Shown here: one piece after another, positions 1 through 11,225 of the stretch | Layout of the letters: each line of letters begins with the position of its first letter | Numbering within the stretch: position 1 is the stretch's first letter | Source of the DNA: Arbacia lixula | Taxonomy: Eukaryota > Echinodermata > Echinoidea > Arbacioida > Arbaciidae | Assembly: GCA_963669155.1 (NCBI GenBank) | Contig: OZ022589.1 | Coordinates: 21,037,679-21,101,678, forward strand | Length of the DNA stretch: 64,000 nt | Reading direction: 5' to 3' | Notes under the pieces: model-generated | Told to the model about the DNA's origin: nothing | The model's database searches: none | Seen by the model: the letters and a program-made list of their open reading frames with translations, nothing else | Program-made: the position numbers and the translations under genes

Positions 1-229
1 TTTATTTTGGTGTTCAATTTCTTCTTTAGAAAGGACAGAGAAAAGGGAGTTATGACAAATATAGGCCTGTGACGATCTTATTATCATACTATGTCACATT
101 TTTGCTTTTATTTAATTAGTATTCTCTCACACATGGGTACAAATAAATACAATGTAACTTTGTAATCATTGACAATTGGCGACTACACTGGTTAAGATTA
201 TATGGACAATTACAGAAAAACTGTCCACA

Positions 230-440
230 CACAACTTTGCCGATGCGTTACTGATAGTTGCGTATATGAACGGGAATCACTCAAATGATGCCGTATTTGC
301 TTCCTCCTTTGTACGACCTATTTTCTGGAACAGTTGCAGATCGAGACATGTTAAAAATGCTGCAATATTGCAGTAAGCGAATCTTATCAACTGCATCCAT
401 AAAATAGCTGTAAAGGTTGCAGCTTGTGCATCATGCTCTA
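230..440 (-). repeat. Dispersed repeat copy, inverted relative to 26325-26540
   Basis: The reverse complement of this stretch matches 26325-26540. Shared words include AGATTCGCTTACTGCAAT, AAAGGAGGAAGCAAA, ATTTGAGTGATTCC and TTGCAGTATTTTT-like sequence. It is a diverged interspersed repeat of unknown class with no coding signature. Confidence 0.6.
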
Positions 441-638
441 ATATTTGTTTCACTAATCTCAATGCTCATATGGCTTTGCAGAATTATGTCACCATCACGT
501 GTTTGATCTAGCTAAGGGTGCGGAGAGAGTCTACCTGTCCAAAATACCTCACTATTACGGCTTTTTCAGTGTTCATATTAACAGCATTTTGAGATGCTCG
601 CTGTCCAGAAACTTTCTTACCAACGTACATTGGTAATA

Positions 639-872
639 TACACTCCAGCTAAAAGGAATTGGCATAGGGAAAGGGAAAGGGAAGAAAGGGAAGGAGCTGC
701 AGTTTTAAACCATTGTATATTTTGTCCAGTTCAGCATGAAACATGATGCGTTTAGGCTAAAGCATTGTGTTTCATGCTGAACTGGACAAAATATACCGCG
801 GTTTAAAACTGCGGCGCCTTCCCTTTCTTCCCTTTCCCTTTCCCTATGCCAATTCCTTTGAGCTGTAGTGTA
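639..872. mobile_element. Palindromic MITE, family A copy 1
   Basis: A near-complete palindrome of about 230 bp. Arms start CACTCCAGCT and end AGCTGTAGTG, each next to a TA. Each arm has a purine tract (AGGGAAAGGGAAAGGGAAG) and TATATTTTGTCCAGTTCAGC, around a short loop. Two related copies lie at 7469-7704 and 8225-8452. TA flanks suggest a non-autonomous Tc1/mariner-type element; no transposase is present. Confidence 0.85.
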
Positions 873-1320
873 GCATTATTATCATTATTGAACAGGGCTA
901 ATGTTTACTGTTGTCACCCAGTCTCAACCAAAATGCGCAGAAGACCTGTTTATATGTAGATAAAGGCAGAAATTCATCTGAATATTGGAGGCATTTCCTG
1001 CCTACAATTTACTTCATGGTATACAGTTGTACATGTACAGTAATTCCATTAGACATGTATGATATTCAGAACAAATACTTGAGACATCTGATGATTCACA
1101 ATTTCAACTCACTCGTACATCATCACCAGGTACATGTACATGCACTATCCCGTTTCACCTATACTGCTACAAATATCAAATTGCCTTGCGTGCCATGACA
1201 TCATGCCAAGATGTGTCAGCTGGGGTTAATTTTGGACTTGTCAGGTATGTACATGTAGAGTAGGTTTCTCAAGTTGTCTACCAGTACGTATTTACAGTGT
1301 ACAGATGTACAGTGCTTGTT
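873..1320. other. No gene seen
   Basis: AT-rich non-coding sequence with several TACATGTA words. The + strand frame at 911-1198 is open for 95 codons but has no splice signals or protein character. Confidence 0.6.
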
Positions 1321-1683
1321 AAAGGGAATATACTGTACTGGGAAGGCAAAAAAGCCTTCACAAAGTAATTATTAACAATCTTCTTGCCAATGGTCTTAAA
1401 TTCATGTATTGTCTATTTTAGAAGCTTGCTGAAAGTTATTTGCCCTCAAATGATCTACATTTGGAGTAATGAGTGATTAAATCACAAATCCGCAAAATGT
1501 TTGGGGCTAACATTTTGATTTAATCACTGATTACTCCAAATGTGCATCCTTTAAGGGCAAATAACTTCAAGCAAGTTTCTAAAATGGACAATACATGAAG
1601 TTCAGACCATTGGCAAGAAGATTGCTCACGATCTCCTTTTGAAAGCTTTTTTGTCTTCCCAGTACAGTATATGCTCTTTAAAA
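1321..1683. mobile_element. Foldback element, family B copy 1
   Basis: About 363 bp of imperfect palindrome. The left end AAAGGGAATATACTGTACTG pairs with the right end CAGTACAGTATATGCTCTTT. The arms share CTTCTTGCCAATGG, AGTTATTTGCCC and ATTTGGAGTAAT. A second copy lies at 24324-24702. Confidence 0.8.
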
Positions 1684-2745
1684 GGGAAGATCACCCAAGA
1701 ACAGGTTGCTTTCAACAGATGCAGACAAATGATAGCAACAGACAGGGAAAAAATTTATTCAATTTTTTTTTTTTTTTTTGGGGGGGGGGCTTCTTTTTGA
1801 GCACATTGGCCAGTTTGGCTACAATTTGATTTTGATTATTTTGATTCTGTTATAATAGAACATAGTCAAAGTGAAGATTGAACATGTTATAATTGCCTGT
1901 TTTTCTATTTTATACCATTTTTTTTTTATCTAGCGTACATTAATGTAGATAATGATTTTATGGCTGTAACAAAGTCTAACATCGTCCATTCAAGTACAGT
2001 TGTGCATTATTAGACAATCTGCACTCATACATGTACACTTGAGTACATGCAGTATGCGGCACAGCGTTTCAACAGTTTGTTTCTGGCTCATGACTGCAAT
2101 GTTAAAAAGCTGATGGAGGTGACCTACTTGAGAGGAAAGCAGCAGAATCTCGCCTCGAATGCAAATTTCCTGATAGACTTGCCCACTTTTAGTATACCCT
2201 TTGTCCAAAATATTAATGGTTTTGTGGAAACCGCGGTTGTACTCTTCTTGTGAGCTGAAGATGCTGGCGGGATTCTAGTGTTTGAAAAAGCCGAATTTAA
2301 ATGTGTTTGAAAAGCCGAATTTAAATGTAACAAGTTGTATCCTTATTATCAGGCCGCATGTTTGTTTCATGTTTGTAATCCTATGCTGGAAAGCTGAGTT
2401 ATTTATTCACATGAAAACAATGCACGCAAATGATCGTGTGTCGGTTCTAGACAGGTAGAAAGTCTCTTTCTACCTTTGATGCATTTCAGATTGGCCAATC
2501 ACAATAGAGTTTCAGTTTAATCCTGTTTTGTGCCTGTGCTTTATTTTTCACCAGAGCTGACTTCCTTTTTACAATTGTACATGTTTGTTCGTGTAAATGT
2601 ATGTGTGTATGAAATGGACTTACATACACTCTAAATATCTTGTAGGCAAACCATTCTGTCTTTTCTCTAAGATGTGAAAGACTCTCCTATGGGGCATGAG
2701 AAGAGCTACTGGATACATAGAGGGAGCTGTTTGGTTTTGCTTTAC

Positions 2746-3167
2746 GGGTCATTCCATGGGGTTGGGGCAAAGTTTTTGTGCAATGTCCGTGTGTAACGGA
2801 GGTATCAACCTTTGCAGTTCACCATGAAGATCAATTCAGATGTGGTTAAGTTTTGAGCTGTCAGTTTAAATTTGCCCTCTTTTCTCAGCAATAGACATTA
2901 AAATTGAAAATCTTTTATGGATTTGAAGCAACAGGCATACAAAAATCTACCACCGTTACATGGACATCACATCATCCTTTTTTGCAAGGACAAGAAATTT
3001 TCATAAGTCAAATTGCAAAATGCTGTGGTTTCTGAGAAATAATATTGGATGGGACCCCATTTTTTTTGCTCATGCCATGATTGGACTATATTTGCCAGGT
3101 TTGAAAAAAATATGAATTTGGAGTTGTGGTATGTCACAAAATTTGCCCCAACCCTGTGGAAACACCC
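2746..3167. mobile_element. Foldback element flanked by TTAC
   Basis: The left end GGGTCATTCCATGGGGTTGG pairs with the right end CCAACCCTGTGGAAACACCC. Further in, ATGTCCGTGTGTAACGG pairs with CCGTTACATGGACAT. TTAC occurs on both sides (2742-2745 and 3168-3171), consistent with a 4-bp target-site duplication. About 422 bp, no ORF, one copy seen. Confidence 0.7.
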
Positions 3168-3171
3168 TTAC

Positions 3172-4760
3172 ATACATTGTAGCCTTTATAGGTCACTAAA
3201 TATATAGTTGTAAAGTGGGTGTTCTATTTGTGAAGGTTAGTTATGTCATTTAACCCACATACATGTTCAGTATCTCAGGATAGACAGCCTCAACTGTTTT
3301 ATTTTTGAGATGTGAAATGGCGTCCACTCTACATTGATGAATAGCCGGAGGAGGGAGCCCGTCACTGGGCTGATGGGGAGTTTGTCTGTAAGGTGCCGCT
3401 GTGATTGGTCGATTCTCCGCCCATGCATGAAATGGACGATTATTTACGGATGGTTTTGATGAACTGCTGTGGCGCTTGACTGCCTACTGTAGCTCCCTCC
3501 ATCAGTAGAAATTGAACGTAGGAAGCTGACTGACCTCAAGAACAGTGTGTGTGCGATTAACACATACATACATGTACACTGGAAATGTGTTAACCATGTA
3601 CATAAGCATGAATAATGTGTCCTGTACAGATATTTAGTATGTACTGGAGGTGTACTTAGTATTTATTGAGAAACAACTAACATTCTTAGAGCCTAGTTAA
3701 CATCCTGTTAACATCAAAGTCCTACATGTACAGATTCACATAGTATGTTAATGAACATCTCTTTATATGCTAAGTGTTGTTATGTGTACATCAGTAGAAC
3801 ACAAACTCCAACTACTGTATAGAGCAAAACATGTACATGTGTAGTTTGCCTGATACAAGAAAGGAGTTAATTACTCTATTCAGTAGCTTGTAAGTTGTAA
3901 AAAATGTGCAATGGACACATGCTGTACTTCGACAAACACAGAAGTGTAAAGGTACATGTTGTAAGCTTTTAGAATGGCATACTTTACCTCATGAACAATA
4001 CACATGGGGTACTGTACATACAAGAAAATGACAGGAAGTACACATCATTCTTGCTGGTCCTTTCTCAAGGTGTAATATCTCTGAGAATGACCTCCAGTCC
4101 TTGTTCTCACCATCCCTCTAAACTTTAATGGACAGCATTAAACTTTCAGTAACCGTGGCCGTGGTAGAGGGCAAAAACTTGACGTGCGGCAAAAGCGGAA
4201 AACCCCTAAATGCGGCCCCTGTTGCACGCTGCCTCAAAGTTTCCTTCCGCTCTGAGAAATTCTTAATGTCTGACTCACACGTCAAATTTTTCTATTCCCC
4301 GTTTTTATCTCGGCACAGGCAAGACTCCCGCCAAACATGGCCGCAAAATTTGAAACATGAATGCACTATTGCAATTCATTACGGGCTCTTTCCTCCACCC
4401 TATTCCCCAGACCCTATTGCCTAGCGTATGGTTGGTTGTGAGGGGCAAAATGTCACAAGAACCATTCCTGTCAAAATTAAGCTGCTTACAAAATAACTTC
4501 ATCTAATTTACATTTCCAACAAATTTGATCAATTCATTTTATATATTTTGCATATTGACAGACACAGACTGCTTCTTATAATAATATTCATGCTTGCAGC
4601 CCAACAGCTAGTTTGCAGACAGCTGTTTCATGCAATGTATAGAATGATTAAATTAGATTTAATGTTGATAAAGCACAACACCTCATTTTGATTGCACTTT
4701 GAACCATACAGAACAGGAAGTAAATTAGTATAACAATGAAATGGGTTTTTTTTTTGCTGA
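3172..4760. other. No gene seen
   Basis: Non-coding. A GC-richer patch at about 3300-3530 is not a convincing exon. The open frames at 4128-4502 overlap on opposite strands and look random. Confidence 0.55.
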
Positions 4761-4763
4761 ATC

Positions 4764-4997
4764 TTCATGCCAATGGTAATGATCATTGCAAACCTTACAT
4801 TACATGGCCTTAAAAAACATTGGTTTACTACACATCTTCATGCCAATGTAAATGAGAGATTTAACCCTTACATTACTAGGCCTTAATAACCCCATGCTTA
4901 CTACACATCTTCATGCAATGGTAATGATCGATTCAAACCTTACATTACCAGACCTTAAAAAAATTATTGGCTTACTACACATCTGCATACCAGTGGA
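4764..4997 (+). repeat. Tandem repeat of about 70 bp, four copies
   Basis: Repeated units contain CTTACTACACATCTTCATGC, CAATGGTAATGA and CCTTACATTAC...CCTTAA. Related single units occur near 29470-29530 and 40200-40280, so the unit is also dispersed. Confidence 0.7.
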
Positions 4998-5002
4998 AAG
5001 TT

Positions 5003-5118
5003 AAAGCAGCCACTAATGTCATAGCACATCCAACACCTCAAACAATCCAGTGCAATATACTCATAAAAGTGGAGGAAAGAGACATACTGTTACACCCTTC
5101 TGCCTCTCACTTGTAAAA
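5003..5118 (-). pseudogene. Decayed copy of the 3' part of the minus-strand exon at 5653-5906
   Basis: On the minus strand this matches the last coding part and downstream sequence of the candidate exon (GAGAGGCAGAAGGG, CCACTTT, TTTGAG/TTTGA, GGTGTTGG), with in-frame stops and indels. The two copies are in the same orientation and flank a foldback element at 5119-5581. Confidence 0.5.
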
Positions 5119-5581
5119 GATAGTCCATCCTGGAATTGAGATGGTTTCAATAAAAACAGAAATATTAAAGAATCTGTCAAAGGTTTAAGGAAATTATGAT
5201 CTTTTTAAATTTCAATTTTGTGACAACTCGTGCGAGGTGCTCTCCCATATGTTATGTGCTGTATGATTCCATAAATTGTTCTTTTTCTGTTTTTGATGAA
5301 TTACAAATATTTTTTTTCACAGAGGTATATGTGTAAAAACATGCTTCTAATGATGTATCAAATGCACAGGTAAAATTAAGCACATAAACTTTTGAGAAAA
5401 TGGAAATTTTCAGCAAAATTTTTTTTACACAACATACATGTATGGGAGAGTACCTCGCATGTGACGTCACAAAATCAAAACTTTTGTATCCTTTGTTGGA
5501 TTTTCATCAAGCATTCACTAATGAATGTTTCATTCATGCTTCTGCTTTTATCCAAGCCAACTTTCAGTGTGGACTATCCAA
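5119..5581. mobile_element. Foldback element, family C copy 1 (TGACGTCA-bearing)
   Basis: The left end GATAGTCCATCCTGGAA pairs with the right end TTCAGTGTGGACTATCC. The inner arms contain TTTTGTGAC...GAGGTGCTCTCCCATA and its inverse TATGGGAGAGTACCTCGCAT. The right arm has an intact TGACGTCA palindrome at 5462-5469; in the left arm it is mutated. Confidence 0.8.
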
Positions 5582-5652
5582 TTAAGATTAATGAGTAAAG
5601 TGTGTACCTTAGAGAAGGTTAAAGCCACCAATGTCATATCAGAACCAACACC

Positions 5653-5906
5653 TCACTCAAAGAACTGTCCAACGCAGTATTCCTGAAAGTGGCTGAAAGA
5701 CACATGATGCCCTTCTGCCTCTCGCTTGTCTCGCAAGAAGTCTTGAAGAGGAGGGGGCTGGAGAAAGTTTGGTTGCGCATCATCACCAGACGTACGGACG
5801 CCAAGTGGTCTTCCTAAATCATGAGATTCCTGAGCGCCAGAACTCATCTGTGAGTTTGGATCGCTGTAGGCTGGCTTCAAGGCTTTCGGGACATTTCTGC
5901 TCCAAA
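5653..5906 (-). CDS. Possible terminal coding exon of an unidentified minus-strand gene
   Basis: Read on the minus strand, a strong polypyrimidine-CAG acceptor (CTCTTTTTTTCAG) ends at 5907, and the frame beyond it is open for 83 codons to TGA at 5653-5655. The peptide begins WSRNVPKALKPAYSDP and ends SFSHFQEYCVGQFFE. The middle has a PPPLQDFLRDKREAEG segment that looks like natural, non-repetitive protein. The frame needs one base from a preceding exon. I do not recognise the family and found no convincing upstream partner. A decayed copy of the 3' half of this exon lies at about 5003-5118, separated by a foldback element. It may be a real last exon of a gene divergent from TMEM198, a gene fragment, or chance. 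Confidence 0.35.
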
Positions 5907-6068
5907 CTGAAAAAAAGAGTTTAATATTCTATGACTAGTCACTGTGTCATTCTCCTTTATTTCTCAAGGTAGGGTAAGCCAGAGAAGAAATTGATAATGA
6001 TTAGTCTACTCTAACCAGACCCCTTCATTGATTTGTTTGGTTTAGAAAGGAGAAACAGGCTTAAGTCA

Positions 6069-6325
6069 AGGCTAGGATGGTGGGCACTGTAACACTGGAG
6101 ATCTAGTGACTTGTCCCATTCACACTGAAAGTCCTGTCCTTGTCACACTCTCCAGGCTAGGATGGTGGGCACTGTACCACTGGAGATCCAGTGACCTGTC
6201 CCATTCACACTGAAAGTCCTGTCCTTGTCACACTCTCCAGGCTAGGATGGTGGGCCTTGTAACACTGGAGATCCAGTGACCTGTCTCATTCACACTGAAA
6301 GTCTTGTCCTTGTCACACTCTCCCA
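6069..6325 (+). repeat. 85-bp tandem repeat, three copies
   Basis: Copies start near 6071, 6156 and 6241 with GCTAGGATGGTGGGC and end CTTGTCACACTCTCC. They are nearly identical, so the array is recent. No ORF runs through it. Confidence 0.9.
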
Positions 6326-7468
6326 ACAAGGTAATTTAACATTTTAAAAGAAGTTCAAACATCTTGGTTGGACATCATGAATTTTGCTTTCTGTCCCTCT
6401 CACTACCTCTCTCTCCCTTTCTCTCTCTTCCTCCCTTTCTCTTCCTCATGTGGTTAGCTTAATAATTAAAATGGATTGTATTTGAAAAGTTTGCTGACTT
6501 GTTGATCTTGTATGATTATAACCAGGGAGGTCCTGCTATAACTAACTATGATGAATTATCAAGAATTTTCTGAGCAATTTTCTCCAGCTGCTGTAATAAT
6601 ACTGTACCTGTCTATGTGCATAAGAGCACCATGAGAATTCATCAGTAGTGTGAACATTCCTTTAAAGGTAGCCCATCCCTTTTGAAGACCTAATTCTGAA
6701 AAATCCCTGACTTTGTCATCAGTTGAGAGAGAGTGGCTCTATAACCTTTCCCTGGAATTGACAAAGCATAATACATGTATTTGGTTTTGAGAAAATAATG
6801 ATTGATCAAGCTTTCCTTTTTCGTACCATGAAAATAGTCAAATCTCAGTGAAAACTAGTAAGATTTTCATTTATTCTACGGGAGTTATAGTACCTCTCAC
6901 CTTAAAATTTCACAGTTGGTATCCCAAAGATGCATGCTAAATATGTGCACATTTTCATTAGGCTTGCAGATGTTTGTAAAAGGGACAGGCCATCTTTAAA
7001 CTCTCCCACTCTGCTCACCCTGCGTCTGACCACGTCTGACCCGTGAAACCTGGTCCAAATGAACATGCTGGGATAGAGTCTTCCATCAGCCCCCAAGGAA
7101 TGTTTGGTAAATATTGCAATAATTAAGACGAACATCAAACATGATGTGTGTGTACCGGGGACGTGTCATCGTACTAAGTATTGGTTGCAGTCCCTCACGG
7201 ACGCATGAAACATGAGCTTTATTTGACAAAGTCATTGAGAAATCTCAGCAGGTACATCACACAAGAGAGAAGAAGTTTCTGAATGTGACCGTTGTGTGTC
7301 AGTGGAGGGAACCTGAGAGCTGACTCCACATCCAAATTCTCCGTACCACACATATCAGGAAATGTCGTCCCATGACGCCACCACGTTCAGATTTTGTTTG
7401 CAGTCACGTCCCCTTCTGATGTGTATTAGAGTCAGAGACTGGAAGCGGACATGATTGCATACATAATG

Positions 7469-7704
7469 TACACTACAGCTCAAAGAAATTCGCAAGGGGG
7501 AAGGGAAAGGGAAGAAAGGGAAGGAGCAGCAGTTATAAACCGCGGTATATTTTGTCCAGTTCAGCATGAAACACAATGCATTAGCCTAAAAAGCATCATG
7601 TTTCATGCTGAACTGGACAAAATATACCGCGGTTGAAATCTGCGGCTCCTTCCCTTTCTTCCCTTTCCCTTTACCCAATGCCAATTCCTTTGAGCTGTAG
7701 TGTA
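7469..7704. mobile_element. Palindromic MITE, family A copy 2
   Basis: The cleanest copy of the family. It is flanked by TA, with termini CACTACAGCTC and GAGCTGTAGTG, and carries the same GGGAAAGGGAAG tract and GTCCAGTTCAGCATGAAACA arm sequence meeting at a central AAAAAGC-type loop. Confidence 0.88.
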
Positions 7705-8224
7705 TATGTGGTTTAGAGAATCCCTTATGTCTAATGCTTGGGATAATGTTCAATTGAAATACAGAGAAACATTCCATTTCATAACAGCCACCTCATTTAG
7801 ATTTTTTCATATCAAATGTTAAAATTGTATACCTTTTATATTCTATTGGCCGTATGTTTTGTCACAAAATAGATTTGTAAGTTTAATCCGTTCTTTACAG
7901 AAACTGCATACAGTATATGCGAGCTGGCTTTTTTTCTCACATACGAAGCAGCACGACTTCCACACAATCTGCTGTTCAGACGACAGGCTCTGAATAAACT
8001 TTACATACCGTATAAGTCACAAATAAGCCACAACCATTTGGCTACTGCAGTTTCAAGACAAATTTGACACCCTAACTGGACCAGGATTCACAATACCAGA
8101 AAATCTAATTGTGCAATGGGTTAAAAAATGCAAAAAATTGCATCATGAAGATATAATTGTACAAATCCTAAAGACTAGTTTGTTATGGCAAAGAGTGAGT
8201 GACCCCTCTCAGTCTTATCCAGTG

Positions 8225-8452
8225 TACACTGCAGCTCAAAAGAATTGGCATAGGGAAAGGGAAAGGGAAGAAAGGGAAGGAGCCGCAGGTTTAAACCGCG
8301 GTATATTTTGTCCAGTTCAGCAGGAAACACGATGCTTTTTAGGCTAAAGAGTATCATGTTTCATGCTGAACTGGACAAAATATACCGTGGTTTAAAACTG
8401 TGGCTCCTTCCCTTTCCCTTTCCCTATGGCAATTCTTTTGAGCTGGAGTGTA
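8225..8452. mobile_element. Palindromic MITE, family A copy 3
   Basis: Flanked by TA, with termini CACTGCAGCTC and GAGCTGGAGTG. The right arm has lost part of the purine-tract repeat found in the left arm. It lies only 520 bp from copy 2 and has the same internal structure. Confidence 0.87.
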
Positions 8453-10049
8453 TAGTGATAAACTGCTTATAATGAACATGGGGCTGTCGTTCGCTGGTAC
8501 TCAAAAGGGTGAAAACTCTGCTTGTGCAGACACAATCTAATCATGAAAGTCCTTTCGTGGGTTGTCCCCAATGTGGAGGAAATGAGCTGTACTTGTAAAT
8601 CATCGGGCCAAGACATGGGAGAGCCAGGTCGGGCAGGAAACGGAGCGATAATTATAGCGCTAAATGGCTCGATGTGTGTTAACAGCTTCACTGGGCTGAT
8701 AAGCTATCGAGGATGGGCGGCAAGTCCACTTGTTGTACTTGTAGGCGGCGGTGTCGTGATTTCTGGAATGGCTTTTTAATCGCTCCTGTACAAGGACGAT
8801 TGAAAACTAATGGGTTCAAAATTCAGGTGTAAAGCTTCTTCTGCAAATTTGTACTGTCCCATCATGATTCACCCAGGGTTGGTTTTTCCGGCTACTTGGG
8901 TTTGTGTTTGTCTGTTTGCTTGTATGTGAGTGTGTGTCAGTGCAGATATTGCGTGAGGGCTTAGGGAGATATAGCCCCTACAAAAAATGCAAAAAATAGC
9001 CCCCACAAATTACAAAAATGTCCAATGCCTAGTAACTGTGTGCGCCTCCAGAAAATATACAGTGCAACTTCTTAAGGAGGTCTTAAGGAGAATTTTATCG
9101 TTATTGTTGTTAATTGTTATTTTTATTGTAAAAATTGATATAATGATGAATATTTGTCTGTGTGTTCACTTCTTTTAGAGTCTTGATCCTGTTTGAAAGG
9201 ATAGAAATCGTTCACATCCTAGATCCTGCATACAATCATGTTGGCTATGCAAAGTATACGTAGATTGACGCCTACAGTAGTGCAAGTGAAATATGTAGAA
9301 TTCCCCAGGATTCGACGATGTGTTTGTCTCCCAACTTCGTGGACCGTATTTATTTGAACCCGACTCGCCCGAGGACACGTGTCCCCGTTATCAGTGCTTC
9401 CAAATCAATGGAAAAAAGCCAAAAGCACCACAGTCCACTCAGCTTCAGATGTAAATGTTAGCCCTGTGGCGGCCGTGTCTTTTTTCACATTTATACATAC
9501 ATGTATATATACAGGTGGGACTGCATTATAAGACCAAAGGTGACAAAATGGCATGCTTTTTTGTCCCATTTTGGTAAATAAGCCCGAAGGTTATTGCAAT
9601 GAATAGCACGATGTTTCCCCCTCCTCCATTGGAGCTGATAGAAACCTCCCTGCTGCAGATTCTTGTGTTGTGCACCCATAGTATCACTCTTTTCAATGGC
9701 AATCTTGGGAAATCTTCCAACTTAACATGCTTTTAGTCTAGTCCTCCGCCTCCTTCTTCTCCGCCTCCTTCTCTGCCTCTGTCCTTATTTTCTGTTGATT
9801 GATTTAATTCTTCTTTAAAGCTAATTTACTCAGTTCTGGTATTCATGAAATATTGCTCAGTCTAGTCAGTTACTTAGGTGCATTTTTTTATTCTTTTAAG
9901 GCAGGTTAACGAATTGGACAATTTTCATGAGAAGTGCATAGCCTGCTTTCAATGCTGTTTGACATATTCAACCCAAAGTAAACACTTGCAGGTAGGCATG
10001 AACGACAGATAAAAGGAATCTGACTCAAGGAGACAAATTGATAACCTAC

Positions 10050-10153
10050 TCTTCTTCGGCAGACCAGGAGGAGAGGTAAATTAGTCTTTCCACTACCAGC
10101 CCCAGATGTGCCTGTGATGTAGTGCGGATCAGAAATGTCCAAACCCTTTGGAG
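10050..10153 (-). CDS. Weak candidate internal exon on the minus strand
   Basis: On the minus strand a possible acceptor (CTCTCTAGCCTAG) at 10154 and a donor (AGA|GTAGGT) at 10050/10049 bound about 104 bp open in one frame, encoding APKGLDISDPHYITGTSG, then AGSGKTN, then LPLLLVCRRR. AGSGKT resembles part of a P-loop but lacks the first Gly of the classical motif. Its end phase does not match the acceptor phase of the candidate exon at 5906, so an intermediate exon would be needed. It could well be chance. Confidence 0.15.
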
Positions 10154-11166
10154 CTAGGCTAGAGAGTGCTGTCTCCCAGCAATTCATTTGGTGCAATTAC
10201 ACACACTTTGTTGATTACAACACCACTCTGTCTGCAATGGAGGCATTACCACCCTGTATCCACGGCGATATCCTCTTCCCTCACAGGAAATCACCAACAT
10301 GCCCCGGCTACCGCGTACCCCCGGCAAAAATCAACACCAGACGCAAACGTCGCGATCCTAAGGGACCACGATATCCCGTCGAATTAGGACTCGGTGTCAG
10401 TTTTTTGTTGTAATCATTTGACCATTACGGTCGCGTGACTCAATTACTCATTGACGTGCGTTGACGATGCCTCATGGTATAAGCAGTAATCAGTTTGATA
10501 TGTACATATGTGCATGATGTTTTTATGATTTTCATACATTAAAAGGCTGTCAGCATATTTTGCAACTCTGTCATACTTAGTACATGTATTTTAACGTTTG
10601 AGGCATCTATGCTATATAAAAATTATTATCTGCTTTTATGCTGACAGTGCAAGATTTGCAAAGTAATCAATCAGAAATAATGCATGCCATGTGTATAGCA
10701 CGCGAAGGTATATGATTGGGCAAGTTTCCTGATCAGGAATGTGGTTTTTTTTTCAACTTGAGTCAGATAAGTTACATGTACATGTAGGTCCTATGGAATT
10801 ACTCAAAAGGGGAATGAAACACTGACATTATGTTGAATTGGTAAAAAGTAGAAAAATTAGTGGTTAGGAGAATCAGATATGTGATAAGGCAGTTATTTAC
10901 ATTATCACATACTTAACATCTACTCCTCTTATCTTACCCTGTATATTCAAGCAAGAGACTGAAGATACTCTGAAGATTGTCTTGTTTATGTGCAGTCCCC
11001 AAGATTAATGAAAGGTCTGTACAGTAGGCAAATAAAGCTTTGTGGAGTTACCCATGAAGGGTCAATGAAAAATATCTTCATGTGTGAAGTTGGAGGAAAA
11101 TGTCCTCTTGAAAATAAGCTGGAATAGACCATTTTTCATTTTGTCTTCCAAACAATATGCTACTAT

Positions 11167-11225
11167 TGGTAACCCCAAAGCTTGTCCGAGGTTTGTCAGA
11201 GTGCATTCCACTAATTGAAACTGGA
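11167..11225 (-). repeat. Family F dispersed repeat copy 1
   Basis: The + strand reads GGTAACCCCAAAGCTTGTCC, then GAGGTTTGTCAGAGTGCATT and ATTGAAACTGG. Copies at 50499-50585 and 60681-60762 share this order. Confidence 0.55.

Noticed and set aside
6902..7138. Minus-strand exon with a GTGAGC donor
   Set aside because: There is no believable acceptor, and the peptide resembles no family I know.
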